Both the position numbers and the translations under genes were made by a program. A stretch of 64,000 nucleotides of DNA from an uncultured Lachnospiraceae bacterium. GTDB lineage: Bacteria > Bacillota > Clostridia > Lachnospirales > Lachnospiraceae. Under the pieces are notes generated by a model. It was given only the letters and a program-made list of their open reading frames with translations, was not told the DNA's origin and made no database searches. Shown here piece by piece: positions 8,220 through 17,014 of this stretch. The DNA is taken from the NCBI GenBank assembly GCA_910586255.1, contig CAJUHR010000002.1, positions 1 through 64,000 of the forward strand, given 5' to 3'. Position 1 is the first letter of the stretch, and each line of letters opens with the position of its first letter.

Positions 8220-9225
8220 GCACCACCTTGCGGATGGATGGGTCATGGCTGTCGATAAAATCAAAGGCCTCCCGGGCCTTTGTCAGAGGGAACGTGTGGG
8301 AAACGCTGCCTTTTAAATCCAGCTTTCCCTCACGGACCATGTCAATGGCTTTTCCAAACATGTGATTCTGCAGGCGGGAGCCGCGGATGTCCAGCTCCTT
8401 GGCAGTGATAAGGGACGGGGAGATCTGAAAATGGTTGGAGGTTAATCCCATGACCATGACCCGCCCTGCATTGCCGGTTGCCCTTAAAAGGGTTGGCAGG
8501 GAGTCTTCTGTGTTGGCGGCGTCTATGGAGACGGTAGCTCCATGTCCCTTCGTGTATTCTAAAACTTTTTCCACCAGATCTTCTTTTCTCACATTTATGG
8601 TGTGGCGGGCGCCGCTTTGTCTGGCGTTTTCCAGCTTTTCATCGGTTCGGCAGGCTACAATAATATGGTCGCACAAAAGTCTTGCGACTCTCAAAACCGA
8701 ACTTCCCAAAGCACCGTAGCCTAAGATCAGCAGCATATCGTCCCCTGTAAGCCGGGCCCGGGCGCAGGCCTGGATGGCGATGGTGGCTGGCTCGATCATG
8801 ACGGCGTCCGTGTCCGGGAGACTGTCAGGAAGCAGATAGCAGTCCTTTTCAGGAACCGCGATATATTCCCGGAAACCGCCGTCAATGTGGATACCTCTCA
8901 CCTGGAGATGGTCGCACACGTTTCCCCGTCCAATCCGGCAGGGATAACAGTGGCCGCAATTGACCACCTGGTTGATGATGACCCGGTCGCCGGGCTTTAG
9001 GCCTTTGACGTTCATCTCTGTTTTTTCCACCATGCCTACCATCTCATGGCCAATGATCCGGGGATAGGTGACAATGGCATTGGTCCCGTGATAAATCGTC
9101 CCGTCCGAGCCGCAGATACCGGCGGCAGTCATTCTCACCAGAACATTGTTACAGGGAGTGGTAGAGGGCTTCTTAGTCTCGATAATTCTTAAATCCTTTG
9201 GGCTTATAATCTGTACGGCTTTCAT
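8197..9225 (-). CDS. Zinc-dependent medium-chain alcohol/polyol dehydrogenase
   Basis: A 342-residue MDR-superfamily oxidoreductase close to sorbitol/threonine dehydrogenases. Catalytic zinc ligands are visible as Cys38 (GICGSDG) and His60-Glu61 (GHEMVG). Structural zinc cysteines are 90, 93, 96 and 104, and the NAD(P) Rossmann motif GYGALG is at 169-174. All key residues are present, so it should oxidise a secondary alcohol or polyol. It lies 40 bases downstream of a LysR gene on the same strand and may be co-transcribed with it. The substrate is not determinable. Confidence 0.88.
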   Translation of the reverse strand: MKAVQIISPKDLRIIETKKPSTTPCNNVLVRMTAAGICGSDGTIYHGTNAIVTYPRIIGHEMVGMVEKTEMNVKGLKPGDRVIINQVVNCGHCYPCRIGRGNVCDHLQVRGIHIDGGFREYIAVPEKDCYLLPDSLPDTDAVMIEPATIAIQACARARLTGDDMLLILGYGALGSSVLRVARLLCDHIIVACRTDEKLENARQSGARHTINVRKEDLVEKVLEYTKGHGATVSIDAANTEDSLPTLLRATGNAGRVMVMGLTSNHFQISPSLITAKELDIRGSRLQNHMFGKAIDMVREGKLDLKGSVSHTFPLTKAREAFDFIDSHDPSIRKVVLTFDAPQ

Positions 9226-9265
9226 TGTGAATTTCCTTTTTTAAATTAATTTTTTGCGGAGTTTT

Positions 9266-10198
9266 TTAGGGGGTGGGTCCGAACTGCTCCTTTACAAGCC
9301 GGATGAAAAGCTGATCCGCCTTGGAGAGAAATCCGTTCTGCAGGGTGGCAATGCACATGTCCCAGCTGGCATCATATTGCTCATCGACACACAGCAGAGT
9401 GGGACAGTACTCATAGGAGGCCATCTGGAAGTACTGTAAAGGGATCAGAGTGACGCCTAAGCCTCTGGCGGCAAGTAAAAGAGCTGTCTCATAATTGCGC
9501 AGGGTAAGTGCAATCCGTGGCTGGGTAATGCCGGCCTTTTGGAGAACCGAGTCGGTGATCTGACGGATTCGCTGTTCCTTATGAAGCATCAAAAAGGGTT
9601 CACCGGCCAGAAGCTTAAAGTCCAGAACCGGATAGGGGTAGCCAGGCCTTGGAACAGCTTTTTCCACCAGCGGGTGTAGGGGATGCATGGCAATCACAAA
9701 AGGATCCCTTGTCAGATTGTCATAGTATATCTGAGGCTGGGAGCTTTCCTTGGGGGCGTGCATGATGACGAAATCCAGATCTCCCCGCAGAAGCATCTGC
9801 TCTAAGGAGGCAGTGTTTTCCTCATGGATAAACAGCTCAATGTAGGGACAGAGCTCCCGGTATTTCGGGAGAATCCGGGCCAGGGTAAGAGTGCCCAAAT
9901 GGTTGGTGATACCCATGTGAACCCGGCCGGTCCGCAGGTTGTTGATATCGCTGATCTCCAGCTCAAAATCCTCATACATTTTTAAAATCTGGGTGGCCAT
10001 GTGATAGTATCTCTCTCCGGCAAAGGTGAGGGTCAGGCCCTTGCTTGTCCGATTAAAAAGAGCGGTTCCCAAGGTCTCCTCAATCCGCTGGATGGACTGA
10101 CTTAGAGAGGGCTGAGCCATAAAAAGCTTCCTGGCTGCCTGGGAAATGCTTTTTTCGTCTGCCACGGTTTTCACATAAATAAGTTCTTTGCTTGTCAT
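9266..10198 (-). CDS. LysR family transcriptional regulator (adjacent to azlCD)
   Basis: A 310-residue LysR protein with an N-terminal winged helix-turn-helix (residues 1-65, including SISQAARKLFMAQPSLSQSI) and a periplasmic-binding-type effector domain (about 90-300). It is divergent from azlCD with a 134-base gap carrying both promoters, the usual arrangement for a LysR controlling its neighbour. It could also control the dehydrogenase downstream. The ATG at 10198 matches the family start (MTSKELIYVKTV), yet no Shine-Dalgarno precedes it and the predicted -10 box ends only ten bases upstream, suggesting a nearly leaderless mRNA. Confidence 0.9.
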   Translation of the reverse strand: MTSKELIYVKTVADEKSISQAARKLFMAQPSLSQSIQRIEETLGTALFNRTSKGLTLTFAGERYYHMATQILKMYEDFELEISDINNLRTGRVHMGITNHLGTLTLARILPKYRELCPYIELFIHEENTASLEQMLLRGDLDFVIMHAPKESSQPQIYYDNLTRDPFVIAMHPLHPLVEKAVPRPGYPYPVLDFKLLAGEPFLMLHKEQRIRQITDSVLQKAGITQPRIALTLRNYETALLLAARGLGVTLIPLQYFQMASYEYCPTLLCVDEQYDASWDMCIATLQNGFLSKADQLFIRLVKEQFGPTP

Positions 10199-10207
10199 AA
10201 TGGAATC

Positions 10208-10236
10208 ATTATAATACAGAATCTGCCTTGCGTCAA
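10208..10236 (-). promoter_or_regulatory. Promoter of the LysR gene, giving an almost leaderless transcript
   Basis: On the minus strand TTGACG (10236-10231), a 17-base spacer and TATAAT (10213-10208). Transcription should start near 10201, about three bases before the ATG at 10198. The near-palindrome TCAAAAGCTTTGA (10233-10245) overlaps the -35 region and could be a regulator site. Confidence 0.7.
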
Positions 10237-10262
10237 AAGCTTTGAGACAAAGTTTTTTGCGG

Positions 10263-10291
10263 TTGACTTAACGGAAGGTTGCGAGTATGAT
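10263..10291 (+). promoter_or_regulatory. Promoter of azlCD
   Basis: TTGACT (10263-10268), a 17-base spacer and TATGAT (10286-10291), some 42 bases upstream of azlC and divergent from the LysR promoter. Confidence 0.65.
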
Positions 10292-10332
10292 AGGATAATT
10301 GAAGAAATAAAGATAGAAGGACAGAGGAAGGT

Positions 10333-11076
10333 ATGGATGAGAAAAAGAAACAGAAAGTATCTGGTGAGATACAAAGGTGGTTTGTGCCAGGTTTGAAGGC
10401 GGGGATTCCCATTGGCATGGGTTATTTTGCTGTGGCGTTTACCCTGGGAATTGCGGCCAGGAAGGCGGGGATGAATGTTTTTCAAGCCGGTTTTATGTCT
10501 GCCACAATGCTGGCCAGCGCCGGCCAGTTTGCAGGTATCAATGCCCTGGCATCCGGCGCCGGGTATGTGGAAATGATTGTGGCGGAAATTGTTGTGAATC
10601 TTCGATATCTTTTAATGTCTGGCGCCCTCTCTCAAAAGGTTATGGGGGACAAGCCGTTTTTTCACCGGTTTTTGATGGCTTACGGGGTGACAGATGAGAT
10701 ATTTGCCGTATCCATGGGAGTGGAGGGAAGACTTCATCCCTGGTACATGTACGGAGCCATTGTCACAGCCATGCCTGGCTGGGTTTTGGGAACCGTTATG
10801 GGGGCCTTGCTTGGGATGATTCTGCCGTCCCGGGCCATGAGCGCCATGAGTGTGGCTCTGTATGGGATGTTTCTGGCAATCGTGATTCCGCCTTCAAAAA
10901 AGAGCCCTGTCATAGCCGGGGTGGTGCTGGTGTCCATGGCTGTTAGCACGATTTTTGCAATGGCGCCTGTTTTAAACCGGATCTCGTCCGGGTTTCAGAT
11001 TATTTTACTGACGATTCTTGTGGCGGGTGCAGCGGCAATTTTGTTCCCTGTGAAGGAAGAAAGAGAGGAGGCTTAG
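10333..11076 (+). CDS. azlC: AzlC family branched-chain amino acid exporter, large subunit
   Basis: A 247-residue integral membrane protein. The AGIPIGMGYFAVAFTLGI first helix and the following FQAGFMSATMLASAGQFAG stretch (about residues 57-75) are AzlC signatures. With the small AzlD subunit it forms an exporter of branched-chain amino acids or analogues such as azaleucine. The start ATG 10333 follows GAGGAAGG. The stop is one base from the azlD start, and the azlD ribosome site is inside this gene. Confidence 0.9.
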   Translation: MDEKKKQKVSGEIQRWFVPGLKAGIPIGMGYFAVAFTLGIAARKAGMNVFQAGFMSATMLASAGQFAGINALASGAGYVEMIVAEIVVNLRYLLMSGALSQKVMGDKPFFHRFLMAYGVTDEIFAVSMGVEGRLHPWYMYGAIVTAMPGWVLGTVMGALLGMILPSRAMSAMSVALYGMFLAIVIPPSKKSPVIAGVVLVSMAVSTIFAMAPVLNRISSGFQIILLTILVAGAAAILFPVKEEREEA

Positions 11077-11077
11077 T

Positions 11078-11383
11078 ATGGATTCTTATATGAACGGGGG
11101 ACTGCTTGTGATGGCAATGACTATTTATCTGGTGCGGGCGCTTCCTTTGGCGCTTTTAAGAAAGGAAATCCGCAGCCCCTTTATCCGCTCTTTTCTCTAC
11201 TATGTGCCCTATGTCAGTCTGTCGGTTATGACCTTTCCTGCCATATTATCTGCCACCACCTCCTTCTGGTCCGGCCTGGCAGGCTTTGCGGCCGGTGTGG
11301 TGCTGGCATGGGTGGACGGCAATCTTTTCAGGGTATCCATCGGGGCATGTGCGGCAGTTTTTCTTGTGGAATTGATTTTGTAG
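11078..11383 (+). CDS. azlD: AzlD family small subunit of branched-chain amino acid exporter
   Basis: A 101-residue protein with three to four hydrophobic helices and the AzlD motif YLVRALPLALLRKEIRSPF near residues 15-35. It is the usual partner of AzlC and directly follows it behind a GAGGAGG site. It is full length, unlike the second azlD-like gene further along this window (45202-45516). Confidence 0.88.
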   Translation: MDSYMNGGLLVMAMTIYLVRALPLALLRKEIRSPFIRSFLYYVPYVSLSVMTFPAILSATTSFWSGLAGFAAGVVLAWVDGNLFRVSIGACAAVFLVELIL

Positions 11384-11493
11384 GGCTTCCTTTTCTGCCG
11401 GCCGGTTTGCGGGCGCGGGGATGAAAAAACAGGGAAAAATCCGGTGGAATTTTGGAAAATCCTATGGGTTTTTAGTGAAAATAAGGTATTTCA

Positions 11494-11522
11494 TTGACAA
11501 AAAAGAAAAATGGATTTATAAT
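11494..11522 (+). promoter_or_regulatory. Perfect consensus sigma-A promoter
   Basis: TTGACA (11494-11499), exactly 17 bases, TATAAT (11517-11522). It precedes the DUF6465 gene by about 75 bases, so that protein is expected to be abundant and constitutively made. Confidence 0.85.
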
Positions 11523-11598
11523 GCCATAAGCATCTGAAGGAACGGCATAATATAGAATGTAAATGATCAGCATAGAGGAGAGAAACGAGGAGGACGAA

Positions 11599-12105
11599 AT
11601 GGATAATATAAACACGGAGGTTCAGGAGACTGTGGAAACAGGCACAGAGCCGGCACCAAAAAAGAGAGGAAGGGCTTCCGCCAAAGATGCTGCTGAGAAG
11701 GCCGATAAAAAAACCGAAGCCAAAAAGACCACTGCCGAGAAGGCTGAGAAGAAGACGGCTGACAAGACAGTTGCCGCAGAAAAGCCTGAAAAAAAGACGA
11801 GGGGAAGAAAGGATGCTGCTGAGAATACGGCTCCTGTCGAGGTTTCTTTGGAGGAGAAAAAGCCGGCAGCCAGACGGACGGCAGCTAAGAAGGCTGAGCC
11901 TGTGGCTTCAGTGACGATTCAGTATAAAGCCAGCGAGGTGGCTGCCAAAAAGGTGGTGGCCGCGGCCATTGACGCTTACAAGGCAGCTCACGAGGGGGCA
12001 GAGGTAAAGACCGTTGAGGTTTATATTAAGCCGGAGGAGAACGCCGCTTACTATGTGGTAAACGGTGATGATTCTGAGGGCAACAACAGAATCGAATTGT
12101 TTTGA
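11599..12105 (+). CDS. DUF6465 family protein with lysine/alanine-rich histone-like tail
   Basis: A 168-residue protein. Residues 1-105 are low-complexity Lys/Ala/Glu/Thr with repeated AEKAEKKTADK-type blocks, resembling the tails of histone H1 or bacterial HU-like proteins. Residues 106-168 (from SVTIQYKASEVAAKKV) are the compact C-terminal domain I recognise as DUF6465, common in Lachnospiraceae. The function is not known; nucleic-acid binding by the basic tail is an inference. ATG 11599 is chosen because GAGGAGG (11587-11593) lies five bases upstream; the earlier ATG at 11563 has no ribosome site. Confidence 0.8.
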   Translation: MDNINTEVQETVETGTEPAPKKRGRASAKDAAEKADKKTEAKKTTAEKAEKKTADKTVAAEKPEKKTRGRKDAAENTAPVEVSLEEKKPAARRTAAKKAEPVASVTIQYKASEVAAKKVVAAAIDAYKAAHEGAEVKTVEVYIKPEENAAYYVVNGDDSEGNNRIELF

Positions 12106-12194
12106 CCGGAGTGGCTTGCCCCGGGAACCGGGAAGGAGACCGGTTCTTACCAGGCAGGCCCCACAGTCTGAAAACAACAGGTTTTCTGAACAGG

Positions 12195-12230
12195 AAAGGC
12201 CGCGGGTCCGAAAGGATGTGTGGCCTTTTC
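12195..12230 (+). terminator. Possible terminator after the DUF6465 gene
   Basis: AAAGGCC (12195-12201) pairs with GGCCTTT (12222-12228), ending in TTTT. The stem is short with a 20-base loop, so termination may be partial. Confidence 0.45.
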
Positions 12231-12270
12231 TGCTATATAGCAAAATACTTTTTCAAAAAGGAGGAGAAGG

Positions 12271-13935
12271 ATGTTTTACGAAAACCGGATTTGGGCGGCA
12301 ACGGCAGGAGAGGATAAGCTGGGGATACTTTCCAAAATGGCCAACCGCCACGGATTGATTGCCGGGGCCACAGGCACGGGAAAGACCGTCACATTGAAGG
12401 TTCTGGCAGAGTCCTTTAGCGATGGGGGAGTGCCCGTATTTCTGGCAGATGTAAAAGGGGATTTGGCCGGCTGCTGCTTGCCGGGAAAGGACAGCAGTGA
12501 CATGAGGGAGCGGATTATTCAGGCAGGGCTTTCCCCAGAGCAGTTTCCCTACAAGGCTTTTCCGGTCTGCTTCTGGGACATTTTCGGCGAGAAGGGGCTT
12601 CCCCTGAGAACCACGATCAGTGAAATGGGACCAATGCTTTTGGCCCGCCTGATGGATCTGACGGCAACCCAGGAGGATGTGCTGATGATTGTGTTTCGGA
12701 TTGCCGATGAGGAGGGACTGCTTCTTCTGGACACAAAGGATCTGCGGGCCATGTTAAACTATGTGGGGGAGAACAATAAGGAATATTCGGCCAGATACGG
12801 AAATCTTCCCAGACAGAGCATCAACAGTATTTTACGAGGTCTGGTGGCCTTGGAGGAGCAGGGGGCGGATCTGTTTTTCGGGGAGCCGGCCCTGGATATT
12901 CACGACTGGTTTAAGACGGATTTTTCCGGAAAGGGGATCATCAATATTCTTCACAGCGAAAGCCTTATCAACAATTCCATGATGTATTCCACCTTTATGC
13001 TGTGGATGCTGTCGGAGCTTTTCGAGGTGCTTCCGGAAGCGGGGGATTGTGAGCGGCCCAAGATGGTCTTTTTCTTCGATGAGGCTCATCTGCTGTTTAA
13101 GGGGGCGCCAAAGGCTCTGCTCCAGAAGATCAGCCAGGTGGTAAAGCTGATCCGCTCCAAGGGAGTGGGGATCTATTTTATCACCCAGAATCCCGGGGAT
13201 ATTCCCGATGAGGTGTTGGGACAGCTGGGCAACAAGATCCAGCACGCCCTTCACGCCTACACTCCGGCAGATCAGAAGGCGGTGCGGGCGGCGGCCAGCT
13301 CTTTCCGGATCAATCCGGAGTTTGACACCGGCCAGGTGCTTACCCAGCTTGGGATCGGGGAGGCTTTGGTATCCTTTTTGCAGGAGGACGGTTCTCCGTC
13401 CGTGGTCCAGAGGACCAAAATCCTGCCGCCCCAGAGCCAGATGGGGCCCATAAAGGATGAGGAGAGAAAAAGTCAGGTCCAGGGCAATCTTTTATACGCC
13501 CGGTATGGGACCATGATAGACAGGGATTCTGCCTATGAGTTTTTCCAGAGAAAAGGAAAAGAGGAGGAGGCCAGAAGGGAGCAGCAGCGGCTGGAGGATG
13601 AGAAAGAAAAGGCCAGACTGGAGGCTGAGAAGGAGGAAAAGCGGCAGCAGGAGAAGGCCAAAAGGGAAGAGGAAAAGGAGGCAAAGCGTCAGGAGCGGGA
13701 GGCCGAAAAGGAAGCCGAACGGCAGGCAAAGGCTGCCCAAAGGGAGAAGGAGGCTGTATCTAAGGCCCGAAAGCGGGCCGTCACCAATGTGGCAAGATCC
13801 GCCGCCGGAACCATCGGACGGGAAGTGGGAAATGAGATCGGCAAAAACGTGGGCGGGACCTTCGGCAAACGTCTGGGCGGCAATTTGGGCGCCAGCATCG
13901 GCAGAGGGATTCTGGGCACTTTGTTTGGAAAATAG
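12271..13935 (+). CDS. HerA-like ATPase (DUF853/YjgR family)
   Basis: A 554-residue P-loop ATPase of the HerA-FtsK superfamily. Walker A is GATGTGKT at residues 32-39; the Walker B strand is MVFFFDEAHL near residue 268; a sensor-like FITQNPGDIP follows. E. coli YjgR is the nearest named relative, and its function is unsettled. Residues from about 425 to 505 form a highly charged Arg/Lys/Glu coiled-coil, and the last 50 are a glycine-rich amphipathic tail (GNEIGKNVGGTFGKRLGG...). It starts at ATG 12271 after AAAGGAGGAGAAGG. The methyltransferase gene follows 53 bases later and is probably co-transcribed. Confidence 0.85.
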   Translation: MFYENRIWAATAGEDKLGILSKMANRHGLIAGATGTGKTVTLKVLAESFSDGGVPVFLADVKGDLAGCCLPGKDSSDMRERIIQAGLSPEQFPYKAFPVCFWDIFGEKGLPLRTTISEMGPMLLARLMDLTATQEDVLMIVFRIADEEGLLLLDTKDLRAMLNYVGENNKEYSARYGNLPRQSINSILRGLVALEEQGADLFFGEPALDIHDWFKTDFSGKGIINILHSESLINNSMMYSTFMLWMLSELFEVLPEAGDCERPKMVFFFDEAHLLFKGAPKALLQKISQVVKLIRSKGVGIYFITQNPGDIPDEVLGQLGNKIQHALHAYTPADQKAVRAAASSFRINPEFDTGQVLTQLGIGEALVSFLQEDGSPSVVQRTKILPPQSQMGPIKDEERKSQVQGNLLYARYGTMIDRDSAYEFFQRKGKEEEARREQQRLEDEKEKARLEAEKEEKRQQEKAKREEEKEAKRQEREAEKEAERQAKAAQREKEAVSKARKRAVTNVARSAAGTIGREVGNEIGKNVGGTFGKRLGGNLGASIGRGILGTLFGK

Positions 13936-13988
13936 AAAATGGCAGACGCCAAAGCGGCATAATCCGGGGAGAGGAGGCGGAGAAAGGC

Positions 13989-15431
13989 ATGGGGGAGGCT
14001 TTTGAGGGAAAGCTGCCGGAGAAATTTGAAGAGCGGATGAGAGCCCTGCTGCGGGAGGAATACGGGGCCTTTGCAGAAAGCTACAAAAGAGAGCGGACTC
14101 TGGGACTTCGGCTGAATATCTTAAAGGTAGATCCAGAGGTGTTTTTTCGGGAGTTTGGAGATGATTTTGGCCTCCGTCCCGTGCCCTGGTGCCGGGAGGG
14201 ATTTTACTATGATAAGGAGGCCCGTCCAGGCCGCCATCCCTTTCATGAGGCCGGCGTGTATTATATTCAGGAGCCCAGCGCCATGGCGGCGGTGGCCCTT
14301 TTGGATCCCCGCCCGGGAGAGCGGGTGCTGGATTTGTGCGGAGCACCCGGAGGAAAAAGCACCCACGCGGGAGGCCGGATGATGGGACAGGGGCTTTTGA
14401 TCAGCAATGAAATTCACCCTGCCCGGGTGAAGATCCTTTCGAGAAATATAGAGAGGATGGGCATTAAAAATGCCGTGGTCACCAATGAGGAGCCGGCGCG
14501 GCTGGCAGATTATTTCCCGGAGTTTTTTGACAAAATTGTGGTGGATGCCCCCTGTTCCGGTGAGGGCATGTTCCGGAAGGATGAGAGTGCCCGAAAAGAG
14601 TGGAGCCCGGAAAATGTAAGGCTGTGCGCAAAAAGGCAGACGGAGATTTTGGAAAGCGCCGCTAAAATGCTGCGGCCCGGAGGAAGGCTTTTGTACTCCA
14701 CCTGCACCTTTTCACCGGAGGAGGATGAGGTACAGATCGAGGGATTTTTAGAGCGCCACGGGGAATTTTTTGTGGTCAAGGTTCCGGAAAATGTCCGGCC
14801 CGCGGAACTGTCCCCGGGGAGAGGAGAGTGGGGGACAAAAAGGTCCCCGGCGCTTTCCGATACCTTTCGCATCTGGCCTCATTTGTCGGAGGGGGAGGGT
14901 CATTTTATGGCATTGCTTGAGAAGGAAGCTCCAAAAGACAGCTTAAAGACAAGTAAGGAAAAGCCGAAAAAGAAGCAGGCGAATCAGAGACAGGATAAGG
15001 AGGTTAAAAAGGCACAGAAGCTTTTTGCGGAGTTTATTGAGGAGGCTGCAGATGCAAAAGAGCTTCCTGGTCTGGGCAGGCTTCTCCTGTTTGGAGATCA
15101 GCTGTACTGTATTCCCCGGGAGATGCCGGATTTTGACGGCCTTCGGGTAATCAGGCCCGGCCTTCATCTGGGTACTGTGAAAAAGGGGCGGTTTGAGCCT
15201 TCTCACGCCTTGGCTCTGGCCCTTAAAGGATGTCAGGTGAAAAAAGCCATCCGTTTGGAGCCGGAGGGCAGAGAGCTTTTTGACTATCTCTCAGGCAAGG
15301 CTTTGGAGGCGGATGACGATGGGAGAGGCTGGGTGGTAGTCTGTGCGGGAGATTATCCTGCGGGCTGGGGAAAGCTGGCCGGAGGTCTGGTAAAAAACCA
15401 TTACCCAAAGGGTCTTAGGCTTCCTCTTTAG
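13989..15431 (+). CDS. RsmB/RsmF-type rRNA (cytosine-5) methyltransferase
   Basis: A 480-residue NOL1/NOP2/Sun family enzyme that methylates cytosine C5 in 16S rRNA using S-adenosylmethionine. Visible motifs are the SAM loop DLCGAPGGKSTHAG (about 114), DAPCSGEGMF (about 185; first conserved cysteine) and YSTCTFSPEEDE (about 235; catalytic cysteine). The C-terminus carries the extra domain of RsmF-like proteins after a Lys-rich linker (residues 315-345). Length fits RsmF/YebU-type enzymes. Its last 17 bases overlap the convergent DUF1576 gene. Confidence 0.9.
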   Translation: MGEAFEGKLPEKFEERMRALLREEYGAFAESYKRERTLGLRLNILKVDPEVFFREFGDDFGLRPVPWCREGFYYDKEARPGRHPFHEAGVYYIQEPSAMAAVALLDPRPGERVLDLCGAPGGKSTHAGGRMMGQGLLISNEIHPARVKILSRNIERMGIKNAVVTNEEPARLADYFPEFFDKIVVDAPCSGEGMFRKDESARKEWSPENVRLCAKRQTEILESAAKMLRPGGRLLYSTCTFSPEEDEVQIEGFLERHGEFFVVKVPENVRPAELSPGRGEWGTKRSPALSDTFRIWPHLSEGEGHFMALLEKEAPKDSLKTSKEKPKKKQANQRQDKEVKKAQKLFAEFIEEAADAKELPGLGRLLLFGDQLYCIPREMPDFDGLRVIRPGLHLGTVKKGRFEPSHALALALKGCQVKKAIRLEPEGRELFDYLSGKALEADDDGRGWVVVCAGDYPAGWGKLAGGLVKNHYPKGLRLPL

Positions 15432-16944
15432 ATCCGGTTTCCTCCTCCATAGCTTCGGGGTCGGAAGGCTCTAGGTCTCCGTAATGGATCTGGTTTTGGG
15501 CATTGCGGATTTCCGTGGTAAGGTTCTCAGCCAGGGCAAACATGGTCTTAAGGTTTAAGGCCTGGGACTTTAATTCCTGTCGCGCATGGGGCTGGTAGTG
15601 CTCTAAAATCGGCAATAGAATGAGGGCTGTGATGCCGGTGGTAAGGCCGCCGTTGTAGAGGACAAAGCCCCCGTGGAGAGCGCTGGTGGCCGTACACATG
15701 GAGGCGCACATAAAACCAGCCACAGTGCCGGCCCGGATGCCGTAGCGGCCTACAATGGGGCACAGGCCGGTGGCGAAGGCCACGCCGTTTATGTAGCCCT
15801 GGGTGGACAAGGACCAGGACAGCTCCCTGCCCTGAATCAGGCAGAGAAAGGCCGTAAAAAAGTAGAGGGCCTGATAGCCAAAGAGAATCGGCCAGACATT
15901 TTTGGGGTGCTGCCCCATGGCCGTGAAGGTTAAAGAGGCGATCACCACCCCGATGGTGGGCCCCGTAAAGCCCACCCCCACAGTAAAAAGGATTGTCAGA
16001 TTAATATACAGCAAAAACAGTGCTCCATGACAGCCGATATTCACCAGGCAGAGGGGCATTCCGTATTTTTCGGAGAAATCGCTGGCATGCCCCGTATCCC
16101 GCATCAGCCTGCCGTAGCCCTTAAAGGTTTTTCCGTTGAGAAAATAGCCGATCCCGATGCACAAGCCAAAGATAATCAGGAAAAAGCAATTGGCGTACAG
16201 ACGGTAGGACCGGTGGAAAGCTTCATAGACAGGATTGACGCGGGTGATGGGGTCATGGGGGGAAAAACCCATAGTCCGAAACAGAAAATTAAACAAAAAG
16301 AAACCGAACAGACCAAAGGCCAGCCCTCCGTTGTAAAGATTGTAGCCCTTGTGCCAGGCGTGAGCCCCGGGCAGGATGGCAGGGATGATAAATCCGATCA
16401 TCAGGCTGAAAATCACAGTAAGCAAAATTCCGGAGCCGTTGAGCTGTAAAATGCCAAAGGCATAGCTGTCCCTCTGGGTATATCGAAAGAGAAGCTCACT
16501 GACAAAGGGGCTGAAGGATGTGGCGAACATGCAGATGTGCAGGTTATCTTTATAATTCAGCCTTTTTAAGCGCAGATACAAAAAGGGAGCAAGAAAGCAT
16601 GGCCACATGTTGAAAAAATTCAGTCCATAGAAGCAGTGGGCCACCACCAGAAAGTATCCTGCCAGGGTGTTGGGACGGGAATCTCCCTTTAAAAATATCA
16701 TAAAGAGAAAGCAGGCTATGCCGCAGGCGCCCGCGTTGAGCATGGCGCTGGCCAGCCCGCTGATTTCCAGATAATCAGTGACCAGCGGACAGGGGGTGAT
16801 CATGATTCGATACCAGTTGCGGAATACGTATCCATATTCCCCGGTGTAGCGGGCAGCCACAAAGGCGGAAATGAGAAAGAACAGGGAAAAGCCCAGTGCA
16901 ATCCCGTTGATGATCTGACTGTTGGTCCATTTTTTCTCTTTCAT
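15415..16944 (-). CDS. DUF1576 multi-pass membrane protein
   Basis: A 509-residue polytopic membrane protein with about eleven to twelve hydrophobic segments, recognised as the DUF1576 family of Firmicutes. The central HAWHKGYNLYNGGLAFGL (about residues 195-212) and the later HGGFVLYNGGLTTGI segments look like an internal duplication of a YNGG motif. A soluble acidic tail follows after residue 455. No biochemical role is established for the family; transport is a guess. It is a single gene on the minus strand. Confidence 0.8.
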   Translation of the reverse strand: MKEKKWTNSQIINGIALGFSLFFLISAFVAARYTGEYGYVFRNWYRIMITPCPLVTDYLEISGLASAMLNAGACGIACFLFMIFLKGDSRPNTLAGYFLVVAHCFYGLNFFNMWPCFLAPFLYLRLKRLNYKDNLHICMFATSFSPFVSELLFRYTQRDSYAFGILQLNGSGILLTVIFSLMIGFIIPAILPGAHAWHKGYNLYNGGLAFGLFGFFLFNFLFRTMGFSPHDPITRVNPVYEAFHRSYRLYANCFFLIIFGLCIGIGYFLNGKTFKGYGRLMRDTGHASDFSEKYGMPLCLVNIGCHGALFLLYINLTILFTVGVGFTGPTIGVVIASLTFTAMGQHPKNVWPILFGYQALYFFTAFLCLIQGRELSWSLSTQGYINGVAFATGLCPIVGRYGIRAGTVAGFMCASMCTATSALHGGFVLYNGGLTTGITALILLPILEHYQPHARQELKSQALNLKTMFALAENLTTEIRNAQNQIHYGDLEPSDPEAMEEETGSKEEA

Positions 16945-17014
16945 AATACTTTTCTCCCCATCAATCCGTTTGTATAAAATCTATATGGAATTATATCATC
17001 CGTCTGTGGGCATT

